The notes: a model not told the origin generated them from the sequence alone. A stretch of DNA of 64,000 nucleotides from Cupriavidus sp. MP-37 (GCF_020618415.1 NZ_CP085345.1:1550001-1614000); one strand, 5' to 3'; shown: positions 42,613 to 51,474, counted from the first letter of the stretch. Numbers and translations are program-made.

Positions 42613-44100
42613 CTACCGGAACGCCGGCTCGTCAAAGCTGCGCAGCTTGCGCGAATGCAGTTGCTCGACGCCGTTCTCGCGCAGGATGCGGATCGCCTCC
42701 AGCCCGATTGTCATGTGCTGGCTGACGCGCTGGCGATAGAACGCGTTGGCCATGCCGCGCAGCTTGAGCTCGCCATGCAGCGGCTTGTCCGAGACGCACA
42801 GCAGCGTGCCATACGGCACGCGCAGGCGGAAGCCGTTGGCGGCCACCGCCGCGCTCTCCATGTCGATGGCGATCGCGCGCGACTGGTTGAAGCGCGCATA
42901 CAGCGACTTGGACTTCAGCTCCCAGTTGCGGTCGTCGGTCGACACCACCGTGCCGGTGCGCATGCGCGTCTTCATCTCGTTGCCGGACAGCCCGGTCACG
43001 CGCGCCACGGCCTCTTGCAGCGCCACCTGGATCTCGGCGATGGGCGGCACCGGCACCCAGGGCGGCAGGTCGTGGTCGAGCACGTGGTCGTCGCGCACGT
43101 AGGCGTGCGCCAGCACGTAGTCGCCGAGCTGCTGCGAGCGGCGCAGGCCGCCGCAGTGGCCGACCATCAGCCAGCAGTGCGGGCGCAGCACGGCGAGGTG
43201 GTCGGTCATGGTCTTGGCGTTGGACGGCCCCACCCCGATATTGACCAGTGTCACGCCCAGCTTGTCGCCGCGCACCAGGTGGTAGGCCGGCATCTGCGGC
43301 AGCACGCGCGGGCGCGTGGCATCGTCGGGTTCGGCCGCGCCGAGGTCCTGCACCACGTCGCCGGGCTCGACAAAGCGGGTGTAGCCGCCGCCGTCGCCGT
43401 CGCCCATCAGCGCGCGCCCCAGCGCAACGAACTCGTCGACATAGCGCTGGTAGTTGGTGAACAGCACGAAGCGCTGGAAGTGCTGCGGCGCCGTGCCGGT
43501 GTAGTGGTAGAGCCGCTGCAGCGCCAGGTCGACGCGCTCCGCCGGGAACAGCGACAGCGGCCAGGCTTCGCCCGGCACCGGTTCATAGGTGCCGTTGGCA
43601 ATGCCGTCGTCGATGCGGTTCAGTTCCGGCAGCACGAACGACGCTTCCAGCTCGCGCGCCTGGGTGTAGCTGATGTCGGTGGTGGAGGCCTCGATCACGA
43701 ACGGCAGCGGGATCGGGCGCCGGCTCAGGCCCACCACCACCGGCACGCGGTGATAGCGCATCAGCCGCTCGATCTGGTCGCGGTAGTAGTCGGCCAGCAG
43801 GTCGGGGCGCGTCACCGTGGTGCCGTACACGCCCGGGTACGCCACCGTACCCCAGGAGGGGCGGCTGTCGGTGACCATGGTCTCGATGTTGACCGAGATG
43901 CCCAGGTACGGATAGCACGCATGCGCGGCCGAGGGCAGCGGCTTGCCGCCGGCGAAGGCATCGAAGCGCGCGCGCACGGCGCCGACCGATGCATCGTAGA
44001 TCTCGCGGATGCGGGCGACCGCCGCATCCGCGTCGGTGAACTCGGCAAGCTGGTCGGCCGGATGCGCGGAGGAAAAGACGGGGGCGTTCATGGAGGCCAT
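42613..44100 (-). CDS. amn: AMP nucleosidase
   Basis: 495 residues from ATG 44100; the ATG three codons later (44091) is equally possible, and neither has a clear ribosome site. N-terminal domain and C-terminal nucleoside-phosphorylase-like domain are both complete: SVNIETMVTDSRPSWGTVAYPG, IPLPFVIEASTTDISY, GVTLVNIGVGPSNAKTMTDHLA and the C-terminal AIDMESAAVAANGFRLRVPYG. Hydrolyses AMP to adenine and ribose 5-phosphate in purine salvage and energy balance. E. coli Amn is 484 residues. Confidence 0.92.
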   Translation of the reverse strand: MASMNAPVFSSAHPADQLAEFTDADAAVARIREIYDASVGAVRARFDAFAGGKPLPSAAHACYPYLGISVNIETMVTDSRPSWGTVAYPGVYGTTVTRPDLLADYYRDQIERLMRYHRVPVVVGLSRRPIPLPFVIEASTTDISYTQARELEASFVLPELNRIDDGIANGTYEPVPGEAWPLSLFPAERVDLALQRLYHYTGTAPQHFQRFVLFTNYQRYVDEFVALGRALMGDGDGGGYTRFVEPGDVVQDLGAAEPDDATRPRVLPQMPAYHLVRGDKLGVTLVNIGVGPSNAKTMTDHLAVLRPHCWLMVGHCGGLRRSQQLGDYVLAHAYVRDDHVLDHDLPPWVPVPPIAEIQVALQEAVARVTGLSGNEMKTRMRTGTVVSTDDRNWELKSKSLYARFNQSRAIAIDMESAAVAANGFRLRVPYGTLLCVSDKPLHGELKLRGMANAFYRQRVSQHMTIGLEAIRILRENGVEQLHSRKLRSFDEPAFR

Positions 44101-44287
44101 GATACCGCGCCGGCGCGTCGCCGTGAGCGACTCCCCGGCGCGCCGGGCGCCAAATTGACGCGCCCGCGCACGCTCGCTACACTCCGCCAATTGCGCGGCA
44201 CGGCTTGCCGTGCCGTTCTCGACTCGCGGCGCCCCTGGTGGCAAGGGGCGGCGAGGGGCCGTACATGCTTTGCTGGGAGAGCCGCCA

Positions 44288-44677
44288 ATGGAAATCCGTA
44301 ACCTGTTGCCCGACGACCTCGAGGCAGCCAGACAACTACTGATCGCCAATGGCTGGGCTCACCGGGTCGGCGGTCCCGAGAAATTCGCGCGCCTGGTCGC
44401 CAATTCGCAGCGCGTGGCCGTGGCGGTTGAAAAAGGCGAGGTGATCGGCTTTGCCCGCGCGCTGTGCGATGACGTCTGCGACGGCTTCCTGTCGATGGTG
44501 GTGGTCGCGCCCGGCCACCGCCGCCACGGCATCGGCCGCGCCCTGGTGCGGCATATCGTCGGCAGCGATCCCGATATCAGCTGGATGCTGCGCGCGGCGC
44601 GCTCGTCCGAGGCCGCCTTCTTCGGCCAGCTCGGCTTTACGCCGTCGATGGTCGCGATGGAGCGGCGCCGGCCCTGA
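44288..44677 (+). CDS. GNAT-family N-acetyltransferase
   Basis: 129 residues from ATG 44288; GGGAG sits upstream. GNAT fold: MEIRNLLPDDLEAARQLL, GEVIGFARALCDDVCDGFLSMVVVAPGHRRHGIGRALVRHIV (acetyl-CoA pyrophosphate loop RRHGIG), then SSEAAFFGQLGF. Acceptor unknown. A monodomain enzyme, divergent from amn. Confidence 0.88.
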   Translation: MEIRNLLPDDLEAARQLLIANGWAHRVGGPEKFARLVANSQRVAVAVEKGEVIGFARALCDDVCDGFLSMVVVAPGHRRHGIGRALVRHIVGSDPDISWMLRAARSSEAAFFGQLGFTPSMVAMERRRP

Positions 44678-44722
44678 GCCGCCCCGGAGCCGCCCCTGAG
44701 CCGCCAGTTTCAATCCGGCGCG

Positions 44723-45472
44723 TCAGCGTCCCTCCATCTTGCGCCGGAACTCCTCTGCCGTACCCACCTGCCGGAACAGCGGCCCGCCCGGCGCAAAGCG
44801 ATCGGCGCTGGCCAGCGGCCCCACCACCACCGGTTCGAATCCCGCATCGCGCACCAGTTGCGCGGCCACCTGCAGCGCGGCCGGGTCATCGCCCGCGATC
44901 GGCACCGCCACCAGCCCGCCGGGCCGGTGATGCTCGCTGGCAAACTGCGCCGCCCCCATGAAGTTGAAGGCACGCACCACGCGCGCGCCGCGCAGGTAGC
45001 GCGCGGTGGTAAGGCCGATGCCATCGCGGCGCGCCTCGTCGGCGATGGGGCCGTCGCGGTGGGCATAGGCGTTGGTGGCATCGAGCACGATCTTGCCTTG
45101 CCAGGCCCCGGCATGGTCGCGGCTGAGTTGCGGCAGCGCGCCATAGGGCGTGGCCAGGAACAGCACGTCAGAGAACGCAATGGCCTCGGCCACGGTGCCG
45201 GCGCGCGCGAGCGTACCCAATTCTTCGACCAGCGGCTTGAGTGCCTCCGGATGGCGCGACGAGAACAGGACCGGATGCCCGGCCTTGACCCACAAGCCGC
45301 CAACGGTGCCGCCGATGCGGCCCGCGCCGATCACGCCGATGCGCTGCGCCGCGGCCTCGCGGGCCGGCGCCGGTGCGGGCTGGGCGCGCACGGCGCGCGG
45401 CAAGGGTGCGGCCAGCAACAGGGCCGCGGCGCCGGCGCGCAGCCAGCGGCGGCGGGTCACATTGGCAGGCAT
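44723..45472 (-). CDS. Tat-exported NADP-binding protein related to F420:NADP oxidoreductases
   Basis: 249 residues. The N-terminus MPANVTRRRWLRAGAAALLLAAP is a twin-arginine signal (TRRRWLRAG followed by a hydrophobic stretch). The mature domain is a Rossmann fold, IGVIGAGRIGGTVGGLWVKAGHPVLFSSR and VLFLATPYGALPQL, as in reductases of the F420-dependent NADP oxidoreductase family. Such proteins are normally cytosolic; export to the periplasm is unusual. The function is unknown. Confidence 0.75.
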   Translation of the reverse strand: MPANVTRRRWLRAGAAALLLAAPLPRAVRAQPAPAPAREAAAQRIGVIGAGRIGGTVGGLWVKAGHPVLFSSRHPEALKPLVEELGTLARAGTVAEAIAFSDVLFLATPYGALPQLSRDHAGAWQGKIVLDATNAYAHRDGPIADEARRDGIGLTTARYLRGARVVRAFNFMGAAQFASEHHRPGGLVAVPIAGDDPAALQVAAQLVRDAGFEPVVVGPLASADRFAPGGPLFRQVGTAEEFRRKMEGR

Positions 45473-45559
45473 GGCAAGTCCTCCGGCAGACCGGGCCGAC
45501 GCATCCGGAACGCGCGGCGGCCCCTGGGATGACTCTAGGCGAAAAGCCGGCGCCCGTGG

Positions 45560-46606
45560 CTAGCGGTCGCGGATCGGGCCATATTCGGCCGGCACCCACG
45601 CATAGCCGGCGCTGTCGCGGCGCACATGGCCCAGCCCCGGGAACGGCATGTGCGCGCCGCCCACCCAGAGCCGGCCCCTGGCGGCCTGTTCCAGGATGCG
45701 CTTGCGCGTGATCACGGCCTGCTTGCTGTCGACGTCGAATTCGATCGCCACCTGCGGCCGCCGCAGCTGCAGCGCGTGGTTGTGCACGATGTCGCCCCAC
45801 AGCAGCAGGCTGTCGTTGCCCGAGGTGAACAGGTAGCCGCTGTGGCCGGGGGTATGCCCGTTGGCCGGCACCACGCGCACCCCGGGAACGGGCTCGCTGC
45901 CGGCGCCGCCGTTGAAGGTGCGCAAGCGCTGCGCCGCCTGGTACGGCGCGACCGCGGCACGCGCCATGGCGAACAGCCCCTGCGCCTCCTGCGGCGCGGC
46001 GGCGGCGTTGGCATCGTTGAGCCAGTAATCGAGGTCAGCCTTGTCGACGTAGACCGTCGCGTTCGGGAACGCGGCCTTGCCGTCGCTGGCCAGGCCGCAG
46101 GCATGGTCGCCATGCAGGTGCGTCAGCAGCACGGTGTCGACCTGCTCGGGCGCATAGCCGGCGGCACGCAGGTTCTCGCCGATGCGTCCCAGCGTCGGCC
46201 CGAAGCAGCCCGCCGCACCGGTGTCGACCAGCACCAGCCGGCTACCGGTATGGATCAGGTAGGCGTTGACCGCGGTCTGCATGCCCGGCGTCGAGGCCAC
46301 GAACATGCGCGCCAGCAGGCTTTGCACTTCGCGCGCGCTGGTGTACTTGAAGATCTTGGGGTCCAGGTCGATGTAGCCGTCATAGAGCGCGGTGACTTCC
46401 AGCTGGCCGACCATCATGCGGTAGTAGCCCGGCACCTGGGTCTTCTGCTGTGCCGGCGGCGTGGCGGTCTGCGCGCCGGCCACGCCCGCGGCCAGCACGG
46501 CGCTGCCCATGGCGATGGCGATGGCGGCACGCGCCAGGGTCCGGCGCAAGGCCGGACGCGGGTGCCGGCTGAAGGTGGCATGGCGCACCATGGACTGCAG
46601 CTTCAT
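45560..46606 (-). CDS. Secreted metallo-beta-lactamase-fold hydrolase
   Basis: 348 residues from ATG 46606, with AGGAT before it. A long signal peptide (ends VAGAQ near residue 46). Metal motif THLHGDHACGL near residue 160, then GHTPGHSGYLF and GDIVHNHALQL further on. The layout (Zn-binding HxHxDH, later His/Asp) suits the methyl parathion hydrolase/AHL lactonase group, which act on esters or lactones; the natural substrate is not known. Confidence 0.83.
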   Translation of the reverse strand: MKLQSMVRHATFSRHPRPALRRTLARAAIAIAMGSAVLAAGVAGAQTATPPAQQKTQVPGYYRMMVGQLEVTALYDGYIDLDPKIFKYTSAREVQSLLARMFVASTPGMQTAVNAYLIHTGSRLVLVDTGAAGCFGPTLGRIGENLRAAGYAPEQVDTVLLTHLHGDHACGLASDGKAAFPNATVYVDKADLDYWLNDANAAAAPQEAQGLFAMARAAVAPYQAAQRLRTFNGGAGSEPVPGVRVVPANGHTPGHSGYLFTSGNDSLLLWGDIVHNHALQLRRPQVAIEFDVDSKQAVITRKRILEQAARGRLWVGGAHMPFPGLGHVRRDSAGYAWVPAEYGPIRDR

Positions 46607-46715
46607 ATCCTGATCCTGTTCTGGTTGGTGTTGTCGAGGAGCAGGCCGGCACCAGCGGGCGCGCGGCCAGCGCATATGTTAGCCGCGCCTTGCCCGACAA
46701 GGCCGCAAGGGTCAG

Positions 46716-46735
46716 AGCGTACCTACTTCTGCGTA
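46716..46735 (-). repeat. 20-bp dispersed repeat, copy R5
   Basis: On the minus strand: TACGCAGAAGTAGGTACGCT, another copy of the family at 37.5 and 50.6 kb; the centre differs (GTAG instead of TTGG or ACGG). It directly follows the terminator of the Bug gene. Confidence 0.6.
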
Positions 46736-46774
46736 AAAAACGGGGCCATGTGGTTCCCCATGGGCCCCGTTTTC
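46734..46774 (-). terminator. Intrinsic terminator after Bug receptor 2
   Basis: On the minus strand AAAACGGGGCC, 13-nt loop region, GGCCCCGTTTT followed by TT. Strong GC-rich stem with a T-run; ends the AtuA/Bug operon. Confidence 0.8.
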
Positions 46775-46803
46775 CATGCATGGGAGCTTGCGCCGCCCGG
46801 TTT

Positions 46804-47769
46804 TTACTCGGGTTGGATATTCGCCGCCTTGATGATGCGGCCCCACTTGCCCGACTCCTGCGACTGGAACTTCGCCAGTTCCGCGGGCGTGCTGGTGAAG
46901 ACTTCCGTGCCGGTCGATTTGTAGAAGCCGGCGGCGCTGTCACTGCGCGCGGCCTTCACCATCATCGCGTTGAGTCTGGCCACCACCGGCTGCGGCGTCC
47001 CCGCGGGCGCATAGGCGGCGAACCAGTAGCTCATCTCGTAGCCCTTGACGCCGGCTTCATCGATGGTCGGCACCTCCGGCGCCAGCGGCGAGCGCGCCTT
47101 GCCCGACACGCCCAGCGCGCGCAGCTTGCCGCTCTTGACTTGCGGCAGTCCGGTGGCGGTGTCGGTGATCATCATCTGGATCTGGTTGCCGAGCAGGTCG
47201 GTGATGGCGAGCGGGTTGCTCTTGTACGGCACGTGCAGCAGCTGCACCTGCGCCATCTGCTGGAACAGCTCGCCGGCAATGCGCGACGACGAGCTGCCGC
47301 TGCCGAAGCTGAGCTTGCCCGGCTGCTGCCGCGCCAGCGCGATGAACTCGCCCACGGTCTTGGCCGGCACCTGCGGATTGACCACCATGATCTGGCCGCC
47401 GCGTCCCAGCGCCGTGATGGGTGCGTAGTCCTTGACCGGATCGTAGGGCAGCTTCTTGAACAGGTGCTCGTTGGCCGCATGCGTGGTGTTGGTGCTGATC
47501 AGCACGGTATAGCCGTCCGGCGCCGCCTTGGCCACGTCGGACGCGGCGATAAAGCCGTTGGCGCCGGGCTTGTTGTCGACCACCACGGTGACCTTGCTGT
47601 CCACGGTGATGGCCTGGCCGATGGCGCGCGCCAGCTGGTCGGTGGCGCTGCCGGCGGCGAATGGCACCACGAAGCGGATCGGCTTGTCGGGAAACTCGGC
47701 CCAGGCCTGTCCGGCGGGCAGGATCAGCGCGAGCGCGGCAACGGCCAGTGGCTTGAAGAACGGATGCAT
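46804..47769 (-). CDS. Bug-family periplasmic solute receptor (2 of 3)
   Basis: 321 residues with signal peptide ending QAWA near residue 24. Mature FPDKPIRFVVPFAAGSATDQLAR, PGANGFIAASDVAKAAPDGYTVL and PYKSNPLAITDLLGNQIQM follow the Bug pattern. The hallmark glycine PAGG appears as AAGS, a small change. It follows the small AtuA-related gene by 42 bp and should be co-transcribed with the AtuA genes; carboxylate ligand unknown. Confidence 0.9.
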   Translation of the reverse strand: MHPFFKPLAVAALALILPAGQAWAEFPDKPIRFVVPFAAGSATDQLARAIGQAITVDSKVTVVVDNKPGANGFIAASDVAKAAPDGYTVLISTNTTHAANEHLFKKLPYDPVKDYAPITALGRGGQIMVVNPQVPAKTVGEFIALARQQPGKLSFGSGSSSSRIAGELFQQMAQVQLLHVPYKSNPLAITDLLGNQIQMMITDTATGLPQVKSGKLRALGVSGKARSPLAPEVPTIDEAGVKGYEMSYWFAAYAPAGTPQPVVARLNAMMVKAARSDSAAGFYKSTGTEVFTSTPAELAKFQSQESGKWGRIIKAANIQPE

Positions 47770-47811
47770 GGAGGTCTCCTGTTGAAATCGTTGTCGGTGA
47801 TAAGCAAGGGC

Positions 47812-48165
47812 TCAGGCGGCGCCTTCGGCCCGCGCGGCAAGCCGCGGCGGCAGCGGGATCTCCAGCTGCAGCAGGCGGAACGACAGCGCCTTGCCGTGGG
47901 TGTCGAGATTGAGCGCATCGTTGACGCCGCCGTCGAGCACGCCGTCGAGGACAAAGTTCATCGCGTGCAGCGACGGCACCAGGTAGCGCGTGACCGCCGC
48001 GGGCCGGCGCTCGCGAAACAGTGCGCGCACCGCGTCTTCGGTCACGTGCGCCACCAGGTGGTCGAAGTCACGCGCGTCATAGGCGATCACGCTGATGTTG
48101 GAACGGTCGCCCTTGTCGCCGGTACGGCCATGGGCGAACTGGTAGAGCGCGGCGGTGGCGGTCAT
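47812..48165 (-). CDS. Small AtuA-related protein
   Basis: 117 residues from ATG 48165, 11 bp after the AtuA-like stop. Resembles the C-terminal domain of AtuA proteins: LYQFAHGRTGDKGDRSNISVIAYDARDFDHLVAHVT, then LHAMNFVLDGVLDGG. In several Burkholderiales this domain is a separate gene, as here. Probably a partner of the larger protein. Confidence 0.8.
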   Translation of the reverse strand: MTATAALYQFAHGRTGDKGDRSNISVIAYDARDFDHLVAHVTEDAVRALFRERRPAAVTRYLVPSLHAMNFVLDGVLDGGVNDALNLDTHGKALSFRLLQLEIPLPPRLAARAEGAA

Positions 48166-48176
48166 GGCGGGCCTCG

Positions 48177-49538
48177 TCAGTCGATGAAGGTGTGGGTGGG
48201 CGTGACGGCTTCGCGCGGCACCAGGCACGACACCGCGTTCAGCCGTGCGCGCTGCGCCGTGCGCACGCCGCCGCCGCCGGCGGGGCCACAGGTATAGAGC
48301 GCGTTGACCTCGCGCTGCAGCGCCTGCGCCACGGCCGGGTCGTCATGCGCCAGCGCGGCACGCAGGCGCACGTCCTGCGCTTGCGCCTCGTGCGGCTGGG
48401 GTTGCGCGAGCATGGCGCCGCCGTCGTCGGCCAGCACGCTGAGCACGCCGATCAGGTCGAAGCGGATCGGCACGTCGTGGCCCAGCAACCGCATGCGCCG
48501 GCGCAGGATCTCGGCGGCCAGCCGCGCGCGCGCCGCGGCGTTGGGGCCGGCGTAGGAAATCTCGCCCTCGGCCAGCCAGCCGCCGTGGCTGAATACATTG
48601 GCCTTGAGCTGCGTCGGGCGCGGGTGGCCGCGCACATGGCGCACGGCGACGCGGTCGGGGGCCACTTGCGCGACAGTGACGGCGCCGATGTCGGCCACCA
48701 CGTCAGGCGTCAGATAGGCGCACGGGTCGTGCACCTCGTACAGCAGTTGCTCCTTGACCGTGCGCAGGTCCACGCAGCCGCCGGTATCGGCGGCCTTGAA
48801 GATCTCGATGCCGCCGTCGGCATCGAGCTGCGCGATCGGGAAGCCCAGCGCGTGCACGTCCGGCACCTCCTTGCGGCCCGGATCGGCAAAATAGCCGCCG
48901 GTGACCTGCGCCCCGCATTCGAGCAGGTGCCCGGCCATGGTGGCGGCGGCGAGCCGGTCCCAGTCGTCCCACGCCCAGCCGAAGTGCGCCATCGCCGGCC
49001 CCAGCGCCAGCGCCGGGTCCGCCACGCGACCGCACACCACCACCTCGGCCCCGGCGCCCAGGGCCTCGGCAATGCCTTGCGCGCCGATATAGGCGTTGGC
49101 GCAGACAAAGCGTTCGGCGTCGAAAGCCTGGCCCAGGATGCCGTGCAGGCGCGCGCGCCCGGCTTCGTCGGACAGGTCGTCGCCCTCCACCACCGCTACG
49201 CGCGGTGCGGGCAGGCCCAGTTCCTGGGCCAGCTGCCGCACTCGCCTTGCCGCGGCGCGCGGATTGGCGGCGCCGAAATTGCCGACGATGGGAATGCGGT
49301 GCTGCAGGCACAGGCCCAGCACCGGCGCCAGCAGCGCATCCAGCAGCGGCTCGTAGCCCAGCGCGGGATCGTTGCGCCGCGCCAGTTGCGCCAGCGCCAG
49401 CGTGCGCTCGGCCAGGGTCTCGAAGATCAGCGCCGCCGGCTGCGCGGCGGCGATCAGCGTGCGCACCACCGGCAGCGCGGCGTCGGTACGGTCGCCGGAG
49501 AAGCCGGCGCCGGAGCCGATCAGCAAGGGAGCAGTCAT
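48177..49538 (-). CDS. Acyclic terpene utilization AtuA-like protein
   Basis: 453 residues from ATG 49538. It begins LLIGSGAGFSGDRTDAALPVV; further on it has IVGNFGAANPRAAARRVRQLAQ, VVCGRVADPALALGPAMAHFGW, GYFADPGRKEVPD and AADTGGCVDLRTVKEQLLYEV, typical of the AtuA family. AtuA takes part in citronellol-type terpene breakdown in Pseudomonas; AtuA-like proteins elsewhere have unknown substrate. Divergent from a LysR gene. Confidence 0.8.
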   Translation of the reverse strand: MTAPLLIGSGAGFSGDRTDAALPVVRTLIAAAQPAALIFETLAERTLALAQLARRNDPALGYEPLLDALLAPVLGLCLQHRIPIVGNFGAANPRAAARRVRQLAQELGLPAPRVAVVEGDDLSDEAGRARLHGILGQAFDAERFVCANAYIGAQGIAEALGAGAEVVVCGRVADPALALGPAMAHFGWAWDDWDRLAAATMAGHLLECGAQVTGGYFADPGRKEVPDVHALGFPIAQLDADGGIEIFKAADTGGCVDLRTVKEQLLYEVHDPCAYLTPDVVADIGAVTVAQVAPDRVAVRHVRGHPRPTQLKANVFSHGGWLAEGEISYAGPNAAARARLAAEILRRRMRLLGHDVPIRFDLIGVLSVLADDGGAMLAQPQPHEAQAQDVRLRAALAHDDPAVAQALQREVNALYTCGPAGGGGVRTAQRARLNAVSCLVPREAVTPTHTFID

Positions 49539-49604
49539 GGTCGAAGGCAGGTGGGTTGGGCAGGTCGATCCCATTCTAGGGTCGGCGGGCCCAGCCAAAA
49601 AATG

Positions 49605-49621
49605 GATTATTTGGATTAATC
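49605..49621. promoter_or_regulatory. LysR-type dyad between AtuA-like and LysR genes
   Basis: GATTATTTGGATTAATC, arms GATTA and TAATC with a 7-bp spacer, containing the T-N11-A form of a LysR box. It lies 31 bp before the LysR gene and 66 bp before the AtuA-like gene, where it may serve both. Confidence 0.55.
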
Positions 49622-49652
49622 TATCGACTTCCTGGATATATCCGCTGGCGCC

Positions 49653-50558
49653 ATGAACCTGTCGGTCAAGCACCTGCGCGCCTTCGTGGCGCTGGCCACC
49701 TACCGCAATTTCACGCGCGCGGCGCGCGCCTGCCACCTGTCGCAGTCAGCCTTCAGCGCGCTGGTGCAGACGCTGGAAGAGCAGGCGGGCAGCCGGCTGT
49801 TCGAACGCACCACGCGGCATGTGGAACTGAGCAGCGACGGCGTGCGCTTCGAGCAGAGCGCGCGCCGGCTGCTGGCCGACTTCGAGACCGCGTTCGAAGA
49901 CCTGCGCGCGCACGCGGAGCGGCGCAAGGGGCGGGTCTCGATCGCGGCGCTGCCCTCGCTCGCCGGCGGCGACCTGCCGCCGCTGCTGGCGCAGTTTCGC
50001 GCGCGCTACCCGGGCATCGTGCTGGAACTGTTCGACCAGCTTGCCGATGGCTGCATCGAGCTGGTCCGGCAGGGCCGCGCCGACTTCGCGCTGGCGCCCG
50101 CGCCGGCGCAGGACGACGACCTGCGCGTCGAGCCGCTGGTGCGCGACACCTTCCACCTGGTGTGCCCGGCGGACCATGCGCTGGCGCGCAAGCGGCGCAT
50201 CACGCCGGAGATGCTGGCGGGGCTGCCGTTCATCCAGCTGTCGCGCACCACCAGCGTGCGCCAGCACCTGGACGCCGCGCTGCATCCGCTGCGCCTGGCC
50301 AGCGTGATGGAGGTGGAGCACCTGGCGACGGTGGCGGCGCTGGTGCAGGCGGGCCTGGGCATCAGCGCGGTGCCGTCGCTGGCGCTGTTCCAGTTCCGGC
50401 GCGAAGGGCTGGCGATCCGGCCGCTGCAGCTGCCGTCGCTGGTGCGCGATATCTGCCTGGTGCGGCTGAAGGACCGCGGCGATTCCGCCGCGGCCGCCGC
50501 GATGATCGAGGCCCTGCAGGCGTTCTACCGCGGCGGCAAGGCTTCCGCGCGGCGCTGA
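49653..50558 (+). CDS. LysR-family regulator divergent from the AtuA/Bug operon
   Basis: 301 residues. MNLSVKHLRAFVALATYRNFTRAARACHLSQSAFSALVQ is a standard N-terminus. The effector domain is complete (GRVSIAALPSLAGGDLPPLL, DFALAPAP, EHLATVAALVQAGLGISAVPSL). By position it should regulate the AtuA/Bug operon through the dyad at 49605. Confidence 0.88.
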   Translation: MNLSVKHLRAFVALATYRNFTRAARACHLSQSAFSALVQTLEEQAGSRLFERTTRHVELSSDGVRFEQSARRLLADFETAFEDLRAHAERRKGRVSIAALPSLAGGDLPPLLAQFRARYPGIVLELFDQLADGCIELVRQGRADFALAPAPAQDDDLRVEPLVRDTFHLVCPADHALARKRRITPEMLAGLPFIQLSRTTSVRQHLDAALHPLRLASVMEVEHLATVAALVQAGLGISAVPSLALFQFRREGLAIRPLQLPSLVRDICLVRLKDRGDSAAAAAMIEALQAFYRGGKASARR

Positions 50559-50574
50559 AGCGCGCGTGGGAAGG

Positions 50575-50594
50575 TACGCAGAATTGGGTACGCT
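50575..50594 (+). repeat. 20-bp dispersed repeat, copy R4
   Basis: TACGCAGAATTGGGTACGCT, followed by TTGGCGG. Central bases equal those of R2 at 37.6 kb, 13 kb away. Lies in the 77-bp gap between the LysR gene and the convergent SDR gene. Confidence 0.65.
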
Positions 50595-50635
50595 TTGGCG
50601 GGCAAGCGGCGCGCGCTGCGCCAGAAGTGTTCTGC

Positions 50636-51427
50636 TCAGAAGTGCCCGAGATAGCCGCCGTCGACCGCCAGCACCTGTCCGGTGACATACGACGCCGCCG
50701 GCGATGCCAGGAACACCACCGCGCCGGCCACTTCCTGCGGCTGGCCCCAGCGGCCCAGCGAGGTCCGCTGGCGCAGCCACTCGGCCACGCTCTCGTCCTC
50801 GACCATGGGCTGGTTCGGCTCGGTGGCGAAGTAGCCGGGGGCGATCGCGTTGACGGTGACGCCGTGGCGGCCCAGGTCGGCGGCCATGGCGCGCGTGAGC
50901 GCGTCCAGGCCGCCCTTGGTGGCGGGATAGAGCACGTCGCCGGCGCGCGCCACCTGGCCCGCGATCGAGCTGACATTGACGATGCGCCCGTAGCCGCCGT
51001 GGCGCATGCGCTGCGCGGCCAGCCGGCACAGCGCGTAGGGTGCCACCAGGTTGGTCTCGAGCATGGCGCGCAGGTCGCCGGCATCGAGCTGCGCCATATT
51101 GCTGCGGTTGCGCGCGCCGGCATTGTTCACCAGGATGTCGAGCCGGCCATGGCCGGCATCGATGCGGTCGAAGGCCGCCGCCACGGCGGCCTCGTCGGTG
51201 ATGTCCAGCACCAGCGCCTCGGCGCTGCCGCCGCGCGCCGCCAGCGTGGCCACGGCCTGGTGCACGCGTTGCGCATTGCGGGCCACCACCAGCACATGGG
51301 CACCGGCATCGGCCAGCCCGGCGGCAATCGCCAGGCCCAGGCCCTGCGCGCCGCCGGTCACCAGCGCGACGCGGCCGTGCAGCGCGAACGGGGTACGGGA
51401 ATCGGGGGAGGAAATCAGGGTCGCCAT
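50636..51427 (-). CDS. Short-chain dehydrogenase/reductase
   Basis: 263 residues. Cofactor motif TGGAQGLG near residue 24, NNAG near 100, catalytic serine in NVSSIAG and YPATKGG. Similar to gluconate 5-dehydrogenase and 3-oxoacyl reductase types, with a Gly-rich C-terminus GQVLAVDGGY. The gene stands alone, with a binding protein gene upstream (starting at 52611) on the same strand. Substrate unknown. Confidence 0.88.
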   Translation of the reverse strand: MATLISSPDSRTPFALHGRVALVTGGAQGLGLAIAAGLADAGAHVLVVARNAQRVHQAVATLAARGGSAEALVLDITDEAAVAAAFDRIDAGHGRLDILVNNAGARNRSNMAQLDAGDLRAMLETNLVAPYALCRLAAQRMRHGGYGRIVNVSSIAGQVARAGDVLYPATKGGLDALTRAMAADLGRHGVTVNAIAPGYFATEPNQPMVEDESVAEWLRQRTSLGRWGQPQEVAGAVVFLASPAASYVTGQVLAVDGGYLGHF

Positions 51428-51474
51428 GCGGGCGACTATACCGCAGCGGCCGGCTCCGGGCCCGTGGCCGCGCG

